Assembly: GCA_963792125.1 (NCBI GenBank)
Contig: CAWBVA010000012.1
Location: 806,001 to 870,000, forward strand
From: Methanocella_A sp963792125
Lineage (GTDB): Archaea > Halobacteriota > Methanocellia > Methanocellales > Methanocellaceae
Direction of reading: 5' to 3'
Length of the DNA: 64,000 nt
Below the pieces are notes generated by a model. The model saw nothing but the letters and a program-made list of their open reading frames with translations. It ran no database searches and was not told where the DNA came from. This document shows, one piece after another, positions 26,538-35,754 of the stretch. The first letter of the stretch is position 1; each line of letters opens with the position of its first letter. Position numbers and translations under genes: made by a program.

Positions 26538-26688
26538 TAATTAATTATTCATAATATCTGGTATACGGTTTATCTGACATAAATAATTGATAAATTACTT
26601 ATAGCTCGAGCTTTATTTTAACAATATAAAGTATATATAGTAATTGAATAATATAGGCTAAGATAGTAATCATCTTGAAAGTGATAAA

Positions 26689-26859
26689 ATGTACGCGATC
26701 TACTTCAATTATGGTATATTTGGATTAGCTTTTATTGTCGCGGTTTTCAAGGCATATTTGACTAAGTATTGTCGTGTATTTTTAATTGGGCTGACTTATA
26801 CTTATGATAAAGTTATTTTGGAAAGAGTTATTAATCATAGCTTTAAAATCTTTGTTTAG
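26689..26859 (+). CDS. 56-residue putative membrane protein in the radA insertion
   Basis: ATG 26689 is preceded by AAGTGAT (a fair archaeal ribosome site) and, about 60-70 bases upstream, by a TATA-like AATATAAAGTATATATAG. The product has one or two hydrophobic segments (YGIFGLAFIVAVFKAYL and VFLIGLTYTY) and a basic C-terminus. I do not recognise it. It is the only ORF of the insertion that appears unbroken; because the sequence is AT-rich and the ORF short, it may still be chance. Confidence 0.45.
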   Translation: MYAIYFNYGIFGLAFIVAVFKAYLTKYCRVFLIGLTYTYDKVILERVINHSFKIFV

Positions 26860-26977
26860 AGGGCATATCACAAAGTAGACGATTTTGAAAAAGTAATACT
26901 TTTCTTAGTCAGCTTGTATATCTCAACATCAATTTGTTATCGCCATTAACAACATCTTATTGTTTACCAAAGAAAAA

Positions 26978-27116
26978 CAGGGCTGATCACTTTTCTGTTT
27001 TTGACGGATTAAGAGGGGGCTCTCGCCCCTCCAGACGCTCTGCTCTGCGGGCTCCGCTGGACTCCCCCGGATAACTGCTCCGCTACGCTCCGCGGAAGAT
27101 CGAAGAGACAGCCCTG
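26978..27116. ncRNA. Candidate structured RNA or small inverted-repeat element
   Basis: CAGGGCTG at 26978-26985 pairs with CAGCCCTG at 27109-27116, closing 139 bases. Inside lie several further stems: GGGGC-TCTC-GCCCC, TCCAG...CTGGA and CCGC...GCGG. The block is strongly GC-rich within AT-rich DNA, a classic sign of structured RNA in archaea. The ends could instead be terminal repeats of a miniature transposable element. Confidence 0.45.
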
Positions 27117-27367
27117 AACATTGAGATATGCATTTATCAATGATCATGATGGCTTGCGGTTTTTAAAATATTTTCTACGTAGTGCAAGTGCTAGAGGATG
27201 ATGAAGATGATTTATGAAATTTTATGAGATAAATGGAGTACGCGGAGGTATGTTATTACTTTCGCTTCCCTATCATCGCATTAATTTAGACCACACTGTA
27301 TATAAGTTAAAATAGAGATAAATCAATTAACACTAATGATATTAATATAATTGAGCGTGAGCCGATA

Positions 27368-28425
27368 ATGACAAATATTCAAACCTTCCTAGATATGAAA
27401 AATTTATTCCAGGCTGGTTTTGAGGAGAATGAAGAGGCACTGGCTCGATATGGCGAGTCCAGAACTACTAGATGAAGGGCTATCTAATTGAGAGCAATCG
27501 CCCGTTAGTGACGATTTATATATCGAAGGATTTGGCTCATGGAAAAAGCTGGATACGGCACAAAAAATTGGTATGTTAACCTCGGCGGCAGCACACATGG
27601 CAATGTGCAAGGTTCGTTTTTTCTCGACGCCTCCAGGAATCGCGTCTGGATACTCTATAGTCTTATTGATGCGAGCGAGTCTGATCGTGCCATATTTAAA
27701 TGGATAAGTGATGCATGCGGTCTCGATAGATGCTGGCTATCACGCAATCAACTTCTGCATTTTAGCAAAAAACAAAACTGGCGAGAGAAAGGTATAGGGA
27801 TAAAATTTTCTGATGGTCTTACACCGGACGAAGCTGCAGGTAACTTCAGCCTGAAGGCGTGGTATGGAGCAAGAAAAAAGCTCCCTGGGCTGGTCGATGT
27901 AATCAACAGTGCAAAGAAAAATTTTGCGATCCATAGTGCCAGATGGCAAAAACTGAATAATGGCTCGATTTCGATCTCTGCCGAATGGTATAGTAATGGT
28001 AAAGTTACGATTAACAAAGCAACAGACGTAGATGAAGTAATGCTATCTGTTTCGGAAATGGCTAATATCTACGAGGATGCTATCAATGGAGCTACAGAGA
28101 TCCGAAATAAGAAAATGGGCGCATTTGAATTAAGCTTTAAACAGGAGATCGACCTTGAAGCTTTTTCGGATACAGTATCTATGGGCAGAGGCAATATGAA
28201 TCTCTGGCTCGTCGAAACTGAAAGCGAACCTGATTTCAGACGGTTCCGTGGCGTTGATCTCCATACTGGGATCGCGTTTTTATGGATGTCGGCCCTGATT
28301 ATGCATATCTGACAATACCTGGTAAAGGATGCGTTAACGCAGCACCAAGAATTGCGACACTGCAAGGCGAAGATAACGCTGGAAAAACTTCGATATATTT
28401 CGACGGATTAGAGATGTTTGCCTGA
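27368..28425 (+). pseudogene. Broken unknown gene A of the radA insertion
   Basis: An ATG at 27368 starts MTNIQTFLDMKNLFQAGFEE; the frame is lost near 27470. A second frame from about 27539 runs 257 residues (AGYGTKNWYVNLGG to FRGVDLHTG) and a third continues from about 28270 (VFMDVGPDYAYLTIPGKGCV to DGLEMFA, stop 28423-28425). Together they suggest a protein of about 340 residues of mixed alpha/beta type that I cannot assign. At least three indels are needed. It is followed 25 bases later by gene B on the same strand. Confidence 0.5.
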
Positions 28426-28450
28426 AGAATTATCAGGTGGGTGATGGCTG

Positions 28451-29225
28451 ATGGTCAGGGTAGACGATCGGATCAGGCTATGGCGTAATACAATCCAGCT
28501 ATTTCACAGGTATAAAAGAGACAATTTTATCGGTCCTTTCTACGAATCAGGTTATAACGACTATCGTGTTGAAGCATGTTACTCGAGCGCTGCTCGGGAA
28601 AAGAGCGGACACCTGACATTATCGCTTGCAGTTCTCAAGGATGGTTAGTCGTTGAGCTAACGAACAATGATAAATCTAAGGAACCAAAGCTAGATTCGTA
28701 TAAGAATTGCGACCCCCGTTACCTGAGGAATTATGGGTTACGAACGGATTATTCTGAACCTGATACGATTAGCAGTCGTCTTTCAAGGGTAGATGACGGG
28801 CATCACTGTCAGATATTTGTTGACGATAAGTTAGAAGTTTTAAAAGACGATTTGATTGTCGATCCGCTATTGAGAGAAGCGCTTCACAAAGCTAACGGGA
28901 AAAGCTTGTCGAGGCTACCGGAAATACCTGTCAGCCTCGTTCCAGAAATGAATAGAGGACCTGAAATCAGGAGAGGTTTAATCGATATTGTACTCCAGCT
29001 TTTAGCCCAGAATGTACCGATGGCAAAACTGACTATGACATTGTATAGAAGGCCTTGAGCGATTGAAAGATGTTGTTCCGCCAGGTTCCATTGGACCTCT
29101 AAAAGAAAAAGTCAAATCTGAGATGGATGTCCTTGTAAAAAAAGACCTTGAAGGATATTAGAGTTAAAGATGGGAAATATAAGGCGACTGATAAATTTAA
29201 GGAGCACCCCCGAGCTAGGGAATGA
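28451..29225 (+). pseudogene. Broken unknown gene B of the radA insertion, possible PD-(D/E)XK nuclease fold
   Basis: Pieces in three frames: MVRVDDRIRLWRNTIQLF from 28451, the main block 28576-29058 (ERTPDIIACSSQGWLVVEL and on), then GLERLKDVVPPGSIGPLKEK and VKDGKYKATDKFKEHPRARE to the stop at 29223-29225. RTPDIIA followed after about 12 residues by LVVELT resembles the D...ExK core of restriction-like nucleases, though the usual Lys is Thr. GGTGGGTGATGG precedes the start. The reconstructed product would be about 255 residues. Confidence 0.5.
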
Positions 29226-29653
29226 TTACTAAAAAATTACAAGAATGGGCAAACCCCTCGAACCGCACGTTATCTGACTCCCATAAAGAACATTGATATA
29301 CAACATTTTAAACTTTGATGCAAAGTTTGATATAGTGCGGAGGGTGGGTTGTGAGCCCACCTCGGAGATTAAAATCTCCCGAACCTGACGGGCAGGTAGA
29401 CATGCAATAACCGCCACATAACCATAACATCGGCGGGAGACGAATTTTTAGGTCTCCACCCTTAGGTTCCCGCTTAATGTCATGATTGCTTCACAGTCGT
29501 GGTCACATCCATCTTTACGTTAATGGTTAGACTCGATGCTATGACCATAGTAACGGCAACGCGAGCCATAACCCCGCATTGCGATATATAATTGATTGTG
29601 CATGTTATAGTAAATACCTTATCATTGATAAAATTAAAAGGGAAAGAAGAAGT
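29226..29653. other. Hairpin-rich tail of the radA insertion
   Basis: No intact gene. GGTGGGttgtgagCCCACC (29343-29361) and GGAGATtaaaATCTCC (29364-29379) form neighbouring hairpins, followed by GC-rich stretches such as the one at 29431-29441. A short reverse-strand frame over 29229-29417 (CLPARQVREILISEVGSQPT) reads protein-like and could be the tail of a lost transposase-type gene, but I cannot confirm a family. Confidence 0.35.
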
Positions 29654-30625
29654 TTAATCCTTCAGTCCCTCGGTCGTTACGCTGAAGATTGCCTCGCCTT
29701 CGGGCAGGTTCGGGCTGTCTACGAGCCTCGCGATCCTCTTCTCGCCCTTAGACTTCCGGAGATACAGCCGGAACGTGGCCGTATGACCGACAATATGCCC
29801 GCCGACGGGCCTGGTCGGGTCGCCGAAGAACGCATCGGGCTTGGCCTGCACCTGGTTGGTCACCATGACCACGGCATTGTTCAGGTCGCCGAACCGCATC
29901 AGGTCGTGCATGTGCTTGTTCAGCTTACCCTGCCTGTCTGCCAGCGTGCCTCTGCCGACGTATTCTGCCCTGAAATGCGCGGTGAGCGAGTCCACGATGA
30001 TGAGCCGCACGGGCTTGTCGGAGTCCCTCATCTTCTCGGCCAGCTCGGAGGCGCTCTCGACCAGCAGGATCTGGTGGTTGGAGTTGTACGCCCTCGCGAC
30101 GTGGATGTTCTTGAGGAAGTCCTCAGGGTCCAGGTCTTCGCCGCCTTTGAGGCCTTTGACCATCTGTGCGATACGCTCGGGCCTGAAGGTGTTCTCGGTG
30201 TCGATCATGACGACCGAGCCGTCCAGCCCTCCCTGCTCGGGGGGAAGCTGCACGTTGACGGCCAGCTGGTGGCCGATCTGCGTCTTGCCGGAGCCGAACT
30301 CGCCGTAGAACTCGGTGATCGACTGGGTCTCGATGCCCCCGCCCAGCAGCTCGTCCAGCGCGTTGCTGTTCGTCTTGAGCTTGCCAATGGCCTTGCGGCG
30401 CTCGAACACAGTCTCGCCGGTCTCGAAGCCGCCGATGTTGGCGCACTTCTTGGCCCCGGCAACGATCTTGGCTGCGGTGTTCTCTCCGACCTCCGCTGCG
30501 GAAGCCAGCTCTGCGGGCGATGCGACAGCGATCGCCTCTACTGATGTATATCCTGCCTCTTTGAGTTTTTCGGCGGTAGCAGGCCCCACGCCAGGTAAAT
30601 CTTCCACTGTCAGTCTTTCTGCCAT
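29654..30625 (-). CDS. radA: DNA repair and recombination protein RadA
   Basis: The 323-residue archaeal recombinase forms filaments on single-stranded DNA and carries out strand exchange. N-terminal helix-hairpin-helix domain (LPGVGPATAEKLKEAGY, about 10-26), linker with F-ETG, then the RecA core: Walker A GEFGSGKT (108-115), Walker B LIIVDSLTAHFR, and the L2 region with MVTNQVQAKPDAFFGDP. Its final codons double as the inner attachment site of the insertion (29652-29714), and the sequence still encodes a normal C-terminus (TTEGLKD). Confidence 0.97.
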   Translation of the reverse strand: MAERLTVEDLPGVGPATAEKLKEAGYTSVEAIAVASPAELASAAEVGENTAAKIVAGAKKCANIGGFETGETVFERRKAIGKLKTNSNALDELLGGGIETQSITEFYGEFGSGKTQIGHQLAVNVQLPPEQGGLDGSVVMIDTENTFRPERIAQMVKGLKGGEDLDPEDFLKNIHVARAYNSNHQILLVESASELAEKMRDSDKPVRLIIVDSLTAHFRAEYVGRGTLADRQGKLNKHMHDLMRFGDLNNAVVMVTNQVQAKPDAFFGDPTRPVGGHIVGHTATFRLYLRKSKGEKRIARLVDSPNLPEGEAIFSVTTEGLKD

Positions 30626-30991
30626 TTTGAAACCTCACGGCTCGGCCAACTTTTGGCCGCATAATTAAGCAACATATATCCTGTGGATATAGAACGTTAT
30701 CGCAAGCACGCTGAAAGTATTATCATGAGCGGTGGTTCCGGATTCATAAAACCGGCCGGAGCACACCGTATGCGACCCTGTAGCCGTTCAATTGACTGAG
30801 GTCACGATCGTATGAATATTTTCTCTTGGCCGCCGGTTCCATTTTGATAATTATCGATCAGATAGATCAAGTTTATTTTACATAAGAGGAATAGCTTTGG
30901 CATACCTAGCGCCCAAAATATCGGCCGTGACTCCTCTGGCGCCGCTATACGGGTAACATCGGCCTAATCGGGCTTATTCTCCGGAGTAAAC
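30626..30991. other. Divergent promoter interval between radA and the first kinase
   Basis: The leftward radA promoter is near 30665-30685 (AT-rich with ATATAT close to the start). The rightward kinase has ATAAGAGG and other AT-rich sequence near 30840-30890. I see no ORF and no convincing palindrome; AATTATCGATCAGATAGATC near 30849 is a weak inverted repeat. Confidence 0.35.
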
Positions 30992-33468
30992 ATGCATCTG
31001 CGTAAAAAAACGTTAATCATCATCGGTCTGACACTCGTGGGCATGATCCTGCTGATCTATGCGGCTTCACAGGCGATACTCATGCATAGTTATACGGACA
31101 TCGAGAACAGGGAGGTAAGTTCGGCGCTCAACAGCTCCCTGAGTGGAATAAACTACGACCTGTCGACACTGGACAGTGTTACGGTCGATTACGCTTACTG
31201 GGACGATACTTATTCGTACGTGCAGAATGGCGACTCCGGGGAATATGTCCAGTCCAATTTTGTGGACGTCACGATGATTAACCAGAAACTCAATGTCGTC
31301 GTAATCGCCAACGCATCTGATCAGGTCATGTACGCACGGGGCTATGACCGGGAGAAGGGAAAAGACTCCGCTGTCCCCGCCGGGATCAGGGAGAGCCTGT
31401 CGGTTGGGAGCCCGCTGTTCAGGTCGGCGGCCGCCGACAGGCTGCACGGCATCATCTTGCTCCCGGACGGCCCCATGCTGATCAGCGCCTATCCCATACT
31501 GCAAAGCGACGGCAGCGGGACACCGGCTGGCACAATGATCATGGGGCGCTTCCTGAGAGACGATGAAGTTAACGCCTTGAGAAATATGAGTGGCATATCG
31601 ATTGCCGTGTACCCGTACAGCGCGACAGGCATGTCAGGCGATTTTAAACTGGCTGAGGGGCTGGCCGACAGCGTCAATCCCGTGATTGTCGCGCCCGTCG
31701 ATGCGGATACCGTCAGCGGATACACCATCATCGACGACATATACGGGAAGCCGGCGCTTGTCGTCCGTGTCGACGAGCCTCGCATAGTCTACCAGCAGTC
31801 GCAGGGCACCTTGCTTTACATCGTTGTGTCTTTACTTATCTCCGGCCTCGTATTCTGCATCGTGACAATGTTCTTCCTCGAGAGAATGATCGTATCGCGG
31901 ATGATCAGGCTCAGCGAGGACGTGGGCAAGATCGGGCCGGATACGAGTACTGCAGCCCGGGTTTCTGTGAGCGGAGACGATGAGGTGGCAGAGCTCGCCA
32001 GCACGATCAACCGTACGCTGGACGCGCTGGAAGCCTCGCGGCGGCAGCTGCAGGACAACGAGGAGCGGCTGCGGAGCATGGTCGAGAACATTAACGACGT
32101 CGTCTGGGAGACGGACGCCACCCTGAAGCTCACATATGTCAGCCCGAAGGCCCGGAACGTCTTCGGATACGGGCCGGACGAGCTCAAGGGCCGGTCGCCG
32201 TTTGAGCTGGTTAAACCCGGGGAGAGGGAGCATATCCGTTCGATCATCCACGACATGAACGTCCGTAAAGACTCCTTCGCCCATGTCGAGTTCTGTATCG
32301 TGCGCTCCAACGGTGATCAGGCATGGATTGAGGTTGGAGGTAATCCTGTACGCGACCCTGCAGGAAAGATCACCGGGTACCGTGGCATTGCGCGCGATGT
32401 AACCGAGCGGCGGCAGGCCGAGGAGACGCTCCGCGTAAGCGAAGAACGGCTGCGGCTGTGCGCCTCCACTGCCCGCTTCGGCACGTTCGACTGGGACCTG
32501 GTGAACGACCGGCAGGTCTGGTCGCCCGAAACCTACGAGATCTACGGCCTTCCGCAGGACACGCCACTGACGTTAGACAGCGTGAACAGCCTGGTTTATC
32601 CGGGAGACCGGCAGGATGCCGTCATCGCGGCGGGGCTGGACCCGGCGGGACCTGGCGAGTATACCCTGGAGTATCGTATCATCCGCGCATCGGACAGTGC
32701 CATACGCTGGGTTTACGTGCGGGCAAGCGTCTTTTTCCGGGGAGAAAGCGCCGGGTGCGGGCTGTCCGCGTCCTGGGAGCCATCCAGGACATCACCGATC
32801 GCAAGCGCGCCGAAGAGACGATGGCAGCCTCGCTATGCGAAAAGGACGTGCTGCTCAAGGAAATCCACCACCGTGTCAAGAATAACCTGCAGATCATCTC
32901 CAGCCTGCTGAGCCTCCAGTCGGGGAATGTCAAAAGCGAGAACCCGGCTGGCATGTTCAGGGAGAGCCAGGACCGCATCCGGTCCATGGCGCTCATCCAC
33001 GAGAAGCTCTACCAGTCCAAGGACATCTCCCGCATCGACTTTGCAGGGTATGTGCGCAGCCTGACCGCGTATCTGTCGCACTCCTACGCCGCCGGCCGGG
33101 GCGTAACCATCGCCATAGACATCGAAAGCGTGCTGCTCGGCATCGACACGGCGATCCCCTGCGGCTTGATCATCAACGAGCTGGTCTCCAACAGTTTCAA
33201 GTACGCGTTCCGGGACGGCCGTAACGGAGAACTGCGCATCGGTCTTGTGCAAAATCACGACCTGTATACGCTGACAGTGAGTGATAACGGCGTCGGGTTC
33301 CCTCCGGGCCTTGACTTCCGGAACACGCCCTCGCTGGGCCTGCAGCTGGTCAACACGCTGGTCGGCCAGCTGGAAGGGACCATCGAGCTGGACTCCTTGC
33401 ACGGGACCACGTTTAAGATCGTCTTCGCCGAGGTCAGGTCATGCTCTGTGCAAAATGTCACACCATGA
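30992..33468 (+). CDS. CHASE4-HAMP-PAS-PAS-HisKA_2 sensor histidine kinase (one frameshift)
   Basis: An N-terminal helix (residues about 8-30), an outside CHASE4 domain (VDYAYWDDTYSYV, VVVIANASDQVMYARGYD), a second helix (about 272-295), HAMP, two PAS/PAC units, then the dimerisation/phosphoacceptor helix EIHHRVKNNLQ, N box NELVSNSFKYAF and G box DNGVGFP. The frame breaks near 32741, between FFRGE and KRRVRAVRVLG; one missing G would restore it (about 825 residues). It is the first of three paralogous kinases and probably senses a small extracytoplasmic ligand. Confidence 0.85.
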
Positions 33469-33593
33469 ACAGTCTGGCATGCTCCCGGAAGTAATAGTCA
33501 TGTTTATTTAGTTTTGCAAGAGATAGCTTAGTTCATCAAGGTAGCCGGATGAACGGCCGGGCGTCTGTAGACAGGCCGTTGAGGGTTAAATAC

Positions 33594-35540
33594 ATGCAGT
33601 TGCGAACGAAGGCGCTGATCGTCGTTACGGTAGTCATAGCTCTGCTTTTATTGATCATGTACGCGGCCGCACAGGTCATCTTCGTGAACGGCAGCGGCGA
33701 CCTGCAGACCCGGGTCCTTTATTTCTTCGCCTTCTCAGCCGTCGTCGGGCTGACCATCGCCTATGCTACTGTGTTCCTCATCGAGAAGATCGGTATTGGG
33801 CTGATGGACGGTATGACCGATGTCATGAGGAACATCCGGACAGACCGCGACCTCTCCGCCCGTATACCGGTGGAGGGACACGATGAAGTCTCGCAGTTTG
33901 CCATCGCAGTCAACGAGACGCTGGACGTGCTGCAGATGTACCGGCGGCAGTTGAAGGAGAGCGAGGGTAAATACCGCAGCCTCGTCGAGAGCATCAACGA
34001 CGTCGTCTGGGAGACGGACAGCGACCTGCGATATACGTACGTCAGCCCTAAAGTCCGTGAAGTCATGGGATACGAACCGGAAGATATCATGGGAAAAACG
34101 CCGTTCAGCCTGATGGAATCCGGGGAACGGGACCGGCTGGGCCCGGCTATCACCGACATGATCAACCGGAAGGGGTCGTTCGCGCTGGTGGAGTTCTCCA
34201 TGAAGCGCCGGGACGGCAGCATGGCCGAGCTGGAGATCAGCGGCTTGCCTGCCAGGGACCATGCCGGGAAGATCACGGGGTTCCGTGGCATCGCCCGTGA
34301 TGTCGGCGAGCGGAAGCGAGTGGGAGAAGCGCTGAAGAAGGCCTATGACGAGCTGGAGCTTCGCGTGCAGCAGCGGACGGCCGAACTGGAGAAAGCCAAT
34401 ATAGCCCTGACGGAGAGCGAGAGCAATTACAGGGACCTGGTGCAGAACGCCAACAGCATGATCATCCGCTTCGACATGAGCGGCCGGATCAGGTATTTCA
34501 ACGAGTTCGCCTGCACCTTCTTCGGCTACTCGTATGACGAGATCATCGGGGCGAGCGTGCTGGAGACAATCGTGCCCCGGGCCGAGTCGTCGGGCCGCAA
34601 TCTCTGGAGACACATGGACGACCTCATGGCGCGCCCGGACCAGTATATGATCAACGTGAACGAGAACGTGCGCCGCAACGGCGAGCGTGTCTGGGTCTCG
34701 TGGACCAACAAGGCGGTCATCGGCCGGGACGGGCGCATCGAGGACATCCTGGCTATCGGTAACGACGTGACTGACCTGAAACACGCCTCCGACGCGCTGA
34801 AGCGGGTTAACGATACCCTCGAGTTCCGGGTGCAGCAGCGGACGGCGGAGCTGGCCAGCGCCGTGGAGGCGCTGCAGGCGGAGATCGCAGAGCGCAGGAA
34901 GGTCGAGACGCAGATGAAGAGCTCGCTGCAGGAGAAGGAGGTGCTGCTCAAGGAAATCCACCACCGGGTGAAGAACAACCTGCAGATCATCTCCAGCCTG
35001 CTGAGCCTCCAGTCGGGGAACATCAAAAGCGAGAACCCGGCCAGCATGTTCAGGGAGAGCCAGGACCGCATCAGGTCCATGGCGCTCATCCACGAGAAGC
35101 TGTACCAGGCGCGGGACATCTCCCGGGTGGATTTCGCGGAGTACGTCCGCAGCCTGACAGCCTACCTGTCCCGCTCTTACATGCCAGGCCACGGCGTGGA
35201 GATCGTCATCGCCATCGAGGGCATCTACCTGGATATCGACAAGGCCATCCCCTGCGGCCTGATCATCAACGAGCTGGTCTCCAACTCGCTCAAGTACGCG
35301 TTCCCGGACGGCCGCAAGGGCGAGATTCGCATCGGCCTGGAGCACAGCGACAATGTTTATACGCTGAAGGTGGGAGACAACGGCGCAGGACTGCCCCCGG
35401 GCCTGGACTTCCGCAACACTACGTCGCTGGGCCTGCAGCTGGTCAACACGCTGGTCGGCCAGCTCGAAGGCACCATCGGCCTGTCGGACAGCAGCGGTAC
35501 CAGGTTCAGGATTACTATCCCTGACGAGAGCAAAAAATAG
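33594..35540 (+). CDS. PAS-PAS-HisKA_2 sensor histidine kinase with two membrane helices
   Basis: Starting at ATG 33594 (not 33549) the N-terminus MQLRTKALIVV aligns with MHLRKKTLIII of the first kinase, but the CHASE4 domain is missing: two helices follow one another (about 8-30 and 41-65), leaving only a short outside loop. HAMP-like linker, PAS, coiled coil, PAS, coiled coil, then EIHHRVKNNLQIISSLLSLQ, NELVSNSLKYAF and DNGAGLP. The kinase core is nearly identical in DNA sequence to that of the first kinase. It probably lost its ligand domain and responds to internal PAS signals. Confidence 0.9.
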   Translation: MQLRTKALIVVTVVIALLLLIMYAAAQVIFVNGSGDLQTRVLYFFAFSAVVGLTIAYATVFLIEKIGIGLMDGMTDVMRNIRTDRDLSARIPVEGHDEVSQFAIAVNETLDVLQMYRRQLKESEGKYRSLVESINDVVWETDSDLRYTYVSPKVREVMGYEPEDIMGKTPFSLMESGERDRLGPAITDMINRKGSFALVEFSMKRRDGSMAELEISGLPARDHAGKITGFRGIARDVGERKRVGEALKKAYDELELRVQQRTAELEKANIALTESESNYRDLVQNANSMIIRFDMSGRIRYFNEFACTFFGYSYDEIIGASVLETIVPRAESSGRNLWRHMDDLMARPDQYMINVNENVRRNGERVWVSWTNKAVIGRDGRIEDILAIGNDVTDLKHASDALKRVNDTLEFRVQQRTAELASAVEALQAEIAERRKVETQMKSSLQEKEVLLKEIHHRVKNNLQIISSLLSLQSGNIKSENPASMFRESQDRIRSMALIHEKLYQARDISRVDFAEYVRSLTAYLSRSYMPGHGVEIVIAIEGIYLDIDKAIPCGLIINELVSNSLKYAFPDGRKGEIRIGLEHSDNVYTLKVGDNGAGLPPGLDFRNTTSLGLQLVNTLVGQLEGTIGLSDSSGTRFRITIPDESKK

Positions 35541-35754
35541 CCAGTATTTACTGTCATGTTATTTATATGGCTTAAATATCGGTTCTAATTGTGTAATTAT
35601 CCAATAAAAAGGTTAGATTTATTGTGCTGCAGGTGTATTAAGCATAGCTGTTTCGAGATGATCAACATAATAACGCCGGATAAGATACAGACGATATCCC
35701 GCAGGCACGAACGCAAAGCCCGGGATAATGTCGCCATGACGCCGGAGGGATGAG

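Larger units (their letters stand above)
26475..29714. mobile_element. 3.2-kb AT-rich insertion in the 3' end of radA, with direct-repeat ends
   Basis: The segment between the two radA 3'-end copies is clearly richer in A and T than the flanks and carries different genes: a 56-residue ORF, two broken unknown genes, a structured GC-rich segment and a hairpin-rich tail. radA stays intact because the inner copy completes it, as with integrases that use gene 3' ends. No integrase or transposase is recognisable inside, so the element is either a remnant, mobilised in trans, or an unusual duplication. Confidence 0.75.

Noticed and set aside
29339..29580. IS200/IS605 TnpB remnant at the end of the radA insertion
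   Set aside because: Hairpins and a short protein-like frame are suggestive, but I could not find the CxxC...CxxC zinc finger or the RDxNAA motif, so no family is claimed.
29579..30544. 321-codon forward ORF inside radA
   Set aside because: Antisense shadow of radA.
33735..35345. 536-codon reverse-strand ORF across the second histidine kinase
   Set aside because: It is antisense to a protein with clear PAS and kinase motifs; long antisense frames are expected in GC-rich genes, and the translation has no recognisable domain.
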